Assembly (NCBI GenBank): GCA_964356295.1 | Contig: CAYHHE010000012.1 | Span: forward strand, 1 to 45,612 | Length of the DNA: 45,612 nucleotides | Reading direction: 5' to 3' | Origin: CAVQGZ01 sp964356295 | GTDB lineage: Bacteria; Actinomycetota; Actinomycetes; Jiangellales; Jiangellaceae | Shown: in pieces, positions 41,836-45,612 of the stretch | How the letters are laid out: every line of letters begins with the position of its first letter | Position numbering within the stretch: the stretch's first letter is position 1 | Notes under the pieces: generated by a model | The model's input: the letters and a program-made list of their open reading frames with translations, nothing else | Database searches by the model: none | What the model was told of the DNA's origin: nothing | Program-made: the position numbers and the translations under genes

Positions 41836-42459
41836 TCACGCCGGACCACCCCTGCGCCGCTCAGCGCGCTCGCGCAGGCCGAGCAGCATCTTGCGCTCCA
41901 TGACCAGCGAGGCGGGCAGGAGGAGCAGCTCGGTGGCAGCACGGTTTGCCGGCGAGGTGGACGCCATCCGGGTGCGGCTGACCAGCCGGGTCTGGTCCAT
42001 CAACGGATCCAGCACCCAGGTCCACGACCAGGTCCCCTCGTCGTTACGGGTGGCCAGCACGTGCGGCGGGTCGATCAGCATGACCCGAAGACCGGTGCCG
42101 TCGTTGTCGACCGGGATGACGTCGCCGACGTCGAGATGCTGCAACTCCTCGACGATGCGGTCGGCGCTGGTGACGTCCAGGCCGGCCAGGCGCTCGAGCC
42201 AGTCGTAGGTGTAGCCGCCGGCCCTCCCGATGCCGATCTGCACCAGCCAGGGCCACACCTGCTCCGCGGTTGCGGCGATGGTGATCGCCCTGGTGGCGAC
42301 CAGGTCGGCGTCCGGTACCAGGTCGTCGCCAGGCATCGCACGCGCCGCCTCTGCGGTCGTGGCGCCCCAGGTCAGCATCGGCTGGCGAAGCAGCGCATAC
42401 ACAACCGCCCCGGCTCCCACCGAAGCCGCCCCGAGACCTGCCCACCTGCCTGCCGCCAT
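41836..42459 (-). CDS. SRPBCC family protein with N-terminal membrane segment
   Basis: This is a 207-residue protein. Residues 6-25 are hydrophobic (WAGLGAASVGAGAVVYALL), a membrane anchor or signal segment. Then comes the SRPBCC core: ATRAITIAATAEQVWPWLVQ, IGRAGGYTYDWLERLAG, LDVGDVIPVDNDGTGLRVM, and GTWSWTWVLDPLMDQTRLV, which is a well-conserved actinobacterial subgroup of unknown function. The ATG at MAAGRW was preferred over a GTG five codons upstream. Its start lies 5 bases from the end of the broken hydrolase gene, so it was probably in an operon with it. Confidence 0.8.
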   Translation of the reverse strand: MAAGRWAGLGAASVGAGAVVYALLRQPMLTWGATTAEAARAMPGDDLVPDADLVATRAITIAATAEQVWPWLVQIGIGRAGGYTYDWLERLAGLDVTSADRIVEELQHLDVGDVIPVDNDGTGLRVMLIDPPHVLATRNDEGTWSWTWVLDPLMDQTRLVSRTRMASTSPANRAATELLLLPASLVMERKMLLGLRERAERRRGGPA

Positions 42460-42463
42460 GGCG

Positions 42464-42856
42464 TCATCGCCCACCGATCGCGTTGGCCACCACCGCGGCG
42501 AAGTGCTCCGGCTCCTCCAGGAACGGTGCGTGACCGCTGTCCGCCGGACCGTTCGCAGCCAGCACGATCGCACCGGCGCGGGCCGCCGGTGGTCGCCGGC
42601 CTCGAGGGACCACATCTCGACCAGGGAGCGGTCGACCACGGACGCATGCTCGGTCAGGTTGTCCAACTTCTTGTGGACGGCGAGGTTGCCCAAGCCGAGC
42701 ATCTGACGCGAGCCCCACCACACGCACTGCCACCACTGCGGGTCGCCCCATGCTGTGCCCGACCACGTCCACCACTCGCGTGCCCGCGTCCATGCCGTCC
42801 GGCCCGGCCACCTCCACCGCCAGCCCGTCCACGCTCACCAGCGGCACGGCCTGCAT
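42464..42856 (-). pseudogene. Broken alpha/beta hydrolase gene
   Basis: The start frame reads MQAVPLVSVDGLAVEVAG and VVDVVGHSMG, a normal hydrolase beginning and nucleophile elbow, but the two parts are much too close together. The sense then moves to another frame (WWGSRQMLGLGNLAVHKKLD, LVEMWSLEAGDHRRPA), and finally returns with SGHAPFLEEPEHFAAVV, the catalytic-His region that ends such proteins. Total length is about half the usual 250-280 residues. So it carries at least two frame changes and internal deletions. The intact ancestor was probably cotranscribed with the SRPBCC gene that follows. Confidence 0.75.
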
Positions 42857-42868
42857 CGTCGACGTGCC

Positions 42869-43066
42869 TCAGTTCACGTGGGTTCCGCGACCGAGGGTGA
42901 GGAAGTAGGCGCCGGTCCCGGCGAACACGACCCCGATCGCCAGGCTGGTGACGCCCACCTCGTCGGAGGAGATGACGCCGGAGACGAACCAGACGGCCGC
43001 CGCGAGGAGGAACAGCAGCCCCGTCAGACGGTGGGCGGTGAACTGGGCGGGCTCGTGGGTGTGCAT
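42869..43066 (-). CDS. Small two-helix membrane protein
   Basis: This 65-residue protein has two predicted membrane helices (TGLLFLLAAAVWFVSGVI and SLAIGVVFAGTGAYFLTLG), with a short charged N-terminus (HTHEPAQFTAHR). Function unknown. It starts with ATG and lies between the broken hydrolase and the lipoprotein, all on the minus strand. Confidence 0.7.
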   Translation of the reverse strand: MHTHEPAQFTAHRLTGLLFLLAAAVWFVSGVISSDEVGVTSLAIGVVFAGTGAYFLTLGRGTHVN

Positions 43067-43141
43067 GGGGACTCCTCTACCGTCTCAACCGATACACCTG
43101 CGCAGACCTTCCGCCAAGGGCCCACGTCCCCCCGGTGTCGC

Positions 43142-43417
43142 CTATCTGGTCCGGCTGCCCGTCCCACCCGGGCACCACTCCTCCCACCAGCCCTCCGGCG
43201 CGAACTGCAGCGCCGACTGGCCGTCACGGGTCGTGGTCACCACGACCTCACCGTCGATGCACAACCGCACCACGTTCGGGTGCTCGTCCAAGTTGCTGTA
43301 CACCTCGGCCTTGTCCGGGTCGGAGATGGTGACCCCCTCCAGGTCCCGGATCTCCGCCCCGCACCCGGCCAGGGCGACAGCCCCGAGCACGACGAGCAGC
43401 GGCATCCAGCGGCGCAT
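43142..43417 (-). CDS. Small lipoprotein
   Basis: This 91-residue protein has a lipoprotein signal: RRW, then PLLVVLGAVALAGCG with the lipobox Leu-Ala-Gly-Cys (Cys19). The mature part (EIRDLEGVTISDPDKAEV, HPNVVRLCIDGEVVVTT) contains two further Cys (CIDG and WCPGG) that could form a disulfide. It is presumably on the outer face of the membrane. No family recognised. It starts 13 bases before the end of the HSDL2-like SDR gene on the same strand, so it may be in an operon with it. Confidence 0.82.
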   Translation of the reverse strand: MRRWMPLLVVLGAVALAGCGAEIRDLEGVTISDPDKAEVYSNLDEHPNVVRLCIDGEVVVTTTRDGQSALQFAPEGWWEEWCPGGTGSRTR

Positions 43418-43430
43418 GCGGCCTCCTCGA

Positions 43431-44309
43431 CTACCGGGACCGGTCGAACATGTTGGTGACGTCGTCGGCGTAGCGGGCCACGACCTCGTCCGGCACGAAG
43501 AAGTCCAGCAGCGGCTTCTGCCCGCCGGCCGGCCCGTAGACGCTGAAGTCGGTCAGACCCTCCTCGCGAAGCACCTCCTCGTCGATGAAGAAGTTGCCGG
43601 TGCACTCGCGCGACGGGCGGGTGACGATGGCGTACGCCGCGTCCGCGAGCACCTCCGGGGTGCGGCTGACCGCGGCCATCTGCTCACCACCGAGGACGTT
43701 GCGCACGGCGGCGGTGTCGATCGTGGTCAGGGGCCACAGCGAGTTCACCGCGATGCCGTCGGCCTTGAACTCCTCGGCCATGCCCAGGGTGCACAGGCTC
43801 ATGCCCATCTTGGCCATCGTGTAGGCCACGTGCGGGGCGAACCACTTCGCGCTCATGTCCAGCGGCGGCGCCAAGGTGAGGATGTGCGGGTTGTCGGCCT
43901 CGAGCAGGTGGGGGATGCAGGTCTTGGAGACCAGGAACGTGCCGCGCGCATTGACCTGGTTCATCAGGTCGTACCGCTTCATCTCGGTCTGCAGCGTGGG
44001 CGTCAGGCTGATCGCGCTGGCGTTGTTCACGCAGATGTCGATGCCGCCGAAGCGCTCCACGGTGGCCTGCACCGCGTCGATGACCTGCTGCTCGTCGCGG
44101 ATGTCGCACGCCACGCCGAGGGCCTGGCCGCCGGCCTGCTCGATCTCCGCAGCGGCGCTCGACAGCGTCCCCGGGAGCTTCGGGTGCGGGTCGACCGTCT
44201 TGGCCGCAACCGCCACGTTGGCGCCGTCCCGCGCGGCGCGCAGCGCGATCGCCAGCCCGATCCCCCGCGTTCCACCAGTGATGAACATCGTCTTGCCGGC
44301 CAGGGACAC
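43431..44309 (-). CDS. Short-chain dehydrogenase, HSDL2-like
   Basis: This is a 292-residue SDR of the hydroxysteroid dehydrogenase-like 2 type. Cofactor motif: FITGGTRGIGLAIA; NNASAISLTPT in place of the usual NNAG; the Tyr-Lys pair is in AYTMAKMGMS; LGMAEEFKADGIAVNSLWP follows, as in HSDL2. In the Ser position of the SDR triad the segment reads ILTLAPPLDMSA, so the usual Ser (ILxLSPPL in relatives) is Ala. Either activity is altered or another Ser serves. A GTG start with AAGGAG 5 bases upstream. It is divergent from the methyltransferase fusion gene. Confidence 0.85.
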   Translation of the reverse strand: MSLAGKTMFITGGTRGIGLAIALRAARDGANVAVAAKTVDPHPKLPGTLSSAAAEIEQAGGQALGVACDIRDEQQVIDAVQATVERFGGIDICVNNASAISLTPTLQTEMKRYDLMNQVNARGTFLVSKTCIPHLLEADNPHILTLAPPLDMSAKWFAPHVAYTMAKMGMSLCTLGMAEEFKADGIAVNSLWPLTTIDTAAVRNVLGGEQMAAVSRTPEVLADAAYAIVTRPSRECTGNFFIDEEVLREEGLTDFSVYGPAGGQKPLLDFFVPDEVVARYADDVTNMFDRSR

Positions 44310-44432
44310 GTGGACTCCTTCGGAGGTCGCCGGGTAGCGCCGACGAGGTTCGTCGCCGGCCGGGCTCACGCTAGTCCTCCCTCCACCGGGCGCTGAGACG
44401 TACCGTCCCCCCATGGTGGCGGGGCAGTCCGG

Positions 44433-45612
44433 ATGACCGACGGCGGCTCGCCTGAGACGCAACGCAGCTACTGGGACCGGTTGGCGGCCCAGTACAGCGA
44501 CCTCGGCCGCGCCGGGTTCTGGCTCAAGCATCGCCGTGCGCTGGTCGCCGGGCTGCCGCACGGCAGCCGCGTCCTCGAGGTGTGCTGCGGCGGTGGGCAG
44601 CTGGTGGCCGACATGCTGGCGTCCGGGCACGACGCGTACGGCCTGGACCGCTCGCCCGCCATGGTCGAGCAGTCGCGGGCGACGCTGGCCTGTGCCGGCT
44701 TCGACCCTTCGCGGGTGCGGCAGGGCGACGTCACCGCCATCGAGCACCCCGACGGGTCGTTCGACGCCGTGGTCTGCACCGGCGCGGTGGGCCTGTTCGA
44801 CCTCACGACCCAGCGTCGGGCCCTGGCCGAGATGGCCCGAGTGAGCCGAGAGCGCGTGCTGCTGCTCGAACCGCTGGAGCAGCGTCCCGGGCTGTACCCG
44901 GGTCGGGTGCTGGGCTGGCTCTTCGACGGTCAACGTCCGATCCCCCCTGCGGCCCTGCGGGACTCCGGCCTGACGGTCACCAGCACCCGCCCGGTTCTGG
45001 GCGGCTCGTTCTCGCTCTCCGAGGCGCACGTGAGCGCATCGCCGGGCGCGGCGGCGGGGGCCGCGCCCGGGCCGATGGCCACGACGGCGCTCGTCGCGGG
45101 TCGCCACGGCGGGCCGGAGGTGCTCGGGATCCGCTCCTGGACGGTGCCCAGCCCTGGGCGAGGTCAGGTGCGGACCCGAGTCGAGGCCGCCGGCATCAGC
45201 CACGCCGACCTGCTGGTGTGCCAAGGGCTGCACCCGGAGCGACGGATGGCACCCTTCGTCCCCGGCTGGGACGTCGTGGGGGTCGTGGAACGGGTTGGCC
45301 CCGGTGTCCCCTCCTTCGAGGTCGGCCAGCACGTGGCGGGGCTGACCATCGTCGGAGGCTGGGCCGAGCACGCCGTGCTGCCGGCGGCCTGGGCGGTCCC
45401 GGTGCCCGATCGCCTCAGCGCGATCGACGCGGTGTGCGTCGTCATGGACTACGTCGTCGCCCACCAGATGCTGACCCGCGTCGCCCCCGTGGGCGCCGCG
45501 AGCACCGTGCTCGTCCAAGGTGTGGCAGGCCGGGTCGGGACGGCCGTGCTCCAGCTGGCGGCGAGGCGGGGTGTGACGGTGCTGGGCACCGACCACGGTG
45601 ACCGGCGACCCC
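44433..45612 (+). CDS. Methyltransferase fused in frame to a zinc-type/MDR oxidoreductase (incomplete at window end)
   Basis: One frame runs without a stop from the ATG to the end of the window (over 390 residues seen). Residues 1 to about 195 are a class I SAM methyltransferase (RVLEVCCGGGQLVADML with GLDRSPAMVEQSRATL, then DGSFDAVVCTGAVGLFD). An Ala/Gly/Pro linker follows (ASPGAAAGAAPGP). From about residue 215 it is a medium-chain dehydrogenase/reductase: TTALVAGRHGGPEVLGIRSW, EAAGISHADLLVCQG, FVPGWDVVGVVERVGPG, GVAGRVGTAVLQLAARRG. The second domain starts with Met, so it could be an ancestral separate gene. The C-terminus is not in the window. A 7-codon frame with an ATGA overlap precedes the ATG, but this may be chance. 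Confidence 0.8.
   Translation, partial: MTDGGSPETQRSYWDRLAAQYSDLGRAGFWLKHRRALVAGLPHGSRVLEVCCGGGQLVADMLASGHDAYGLDRSPAMVEQSRATLACAGFDPSRVRQGDVTAIEHPDGSFDAVVCTGAVGLFDLTTQRRALAEMARVSRERVLLLEPLEQRPGLYPGRVLGWLFDGQRPIPPAALRDSGLTVTSTRPVLGGSFSLSEAHVSASPGAAAGAAPGPMATTALVAGRHGGPEVLGIRSWTVPSPGRGQVRTRVEAAGISHADLLVCQGLHPERRMAPFVPGWDVVGVVERVGPGVPSFEVGQHVAGLTIVGGWAEHAVLPAAWAVPVPDRLSAIDAVCVVMDYVVAHQMLTRVAPVGAASTVLVQGVAGRVGTAVLQLAARRGVTVLGTDHGDRRP

Noticed and set aside
44413..44436. 7-codon leader frame (ATG GTG ...) with ATGA overlap before the methyltransferase fusion
   Set aside because: It resembles the 39352 leader, but has no Shine-Dalgarno sequence and no duplication, so chance is the simplest explanation.
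1..45612. tRNA or rRNA genes
   Set aside because: I saw no cloverleaf with a T-arm consensus and no rRNA-like sequence on either strand by reading; a dedicated scan could still find one.

Overview
This is a high-GC (about 70%), densely coded, mostly two-strand chromosomal segment of an actinobacterium (Actinomycetota). Evidence: GTG starts are frequent, operons are short, and the families are typical of the phylum (DUF309, PucR-type regulator, DUF3516 helicase, BipA, CobS, GlsB/YeaQ, actinobacterial UbiA). Placement below phylum is not possible by eye. The TGATC-headed palindromic intergenic repeats resemble those I recall from Geodermatophilales/Frankiales-like genomes, but that is only an impression. 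I saw no tRNA, rRNA, CRISPR array or intact insertion sequence.

Layout. 1-569: no gene; a mirror-symmetric array of 31-32 bp repeats and unassigned sequence. 570-5552: a stand-alone caspase-like (clan CD) protein, a DUF309 protein, and a three-gene minus-strand operon (fatty-acyl-reductase-like SDR, long acyl-ACP-reductase-like protein, methyltransferase). 5670-11722: SDR, PfkB sugar kinase, heliorhodopsin divergent from a HemW-like radical SAM protein, and an oligo-1,6-glucosidase. 11758-13693: a decaying stretch with an 11-G frameshifted gene, fragments, and a broken 4-hydroxybutyryl-CoA dehydratase gene. 13674-17029: lipase-like hydrolase, HMG-CoA reductase, small membrane protein and ClbS/DfsB-like protein. 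17011-17330: a duplicated remnant of the radical SAM gene tail plus a second mirrored repeat array. 17428-29848: GNAT; a four-module sulfur-transfer flavoprotein (CoA-disulfide reductase, rhodanese, TusA, DsrE); PucR regulator; HAD phosphatase; beta-CASP nuclease; CrtI-like oxidoreductase; CobS; 2-phosphoglycerate-kinase-like protein; a truncated SRPBCC. 30104-38277: alpha/alpha-barrel-like unknown, mercuric-reductase-like flavoprotein, UbiA prenyltransferase, Ski2-like helicase, a LMW-phosphatase-like protein lacking its catalytic Cys, and arginine deiminase. 38413-45612: DUF72, an unknown gene behind a duplicated start region, BipA, SRPBCC, hydrolase pseudogene, small membrane protein, lipoprotein, HSDL2-like SDR, and a methyltransferase fused in frame to a zinc-type (MDR) oxidoreductase that runs off the window.

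How parts may work together (inference). The 5552-1699 operon looks like fatty thioester to aldehyde/alcohol chemistry with an attached methyltransferase. Heliorhodopsin shares a short divergent promoter region with a radical SAM gene, whose tail was later copied near 17 kb beside the same repeat family. The pseudo-phosphatase and arginine deiminase are tightly co-oriented and probably co-transcribed. No retinal-forming oxygenase and no other mevalonate or cobalamin gene is present, so heliorhodopsin, HMG-CoA reductase and CobS depend on genes elsewhere.
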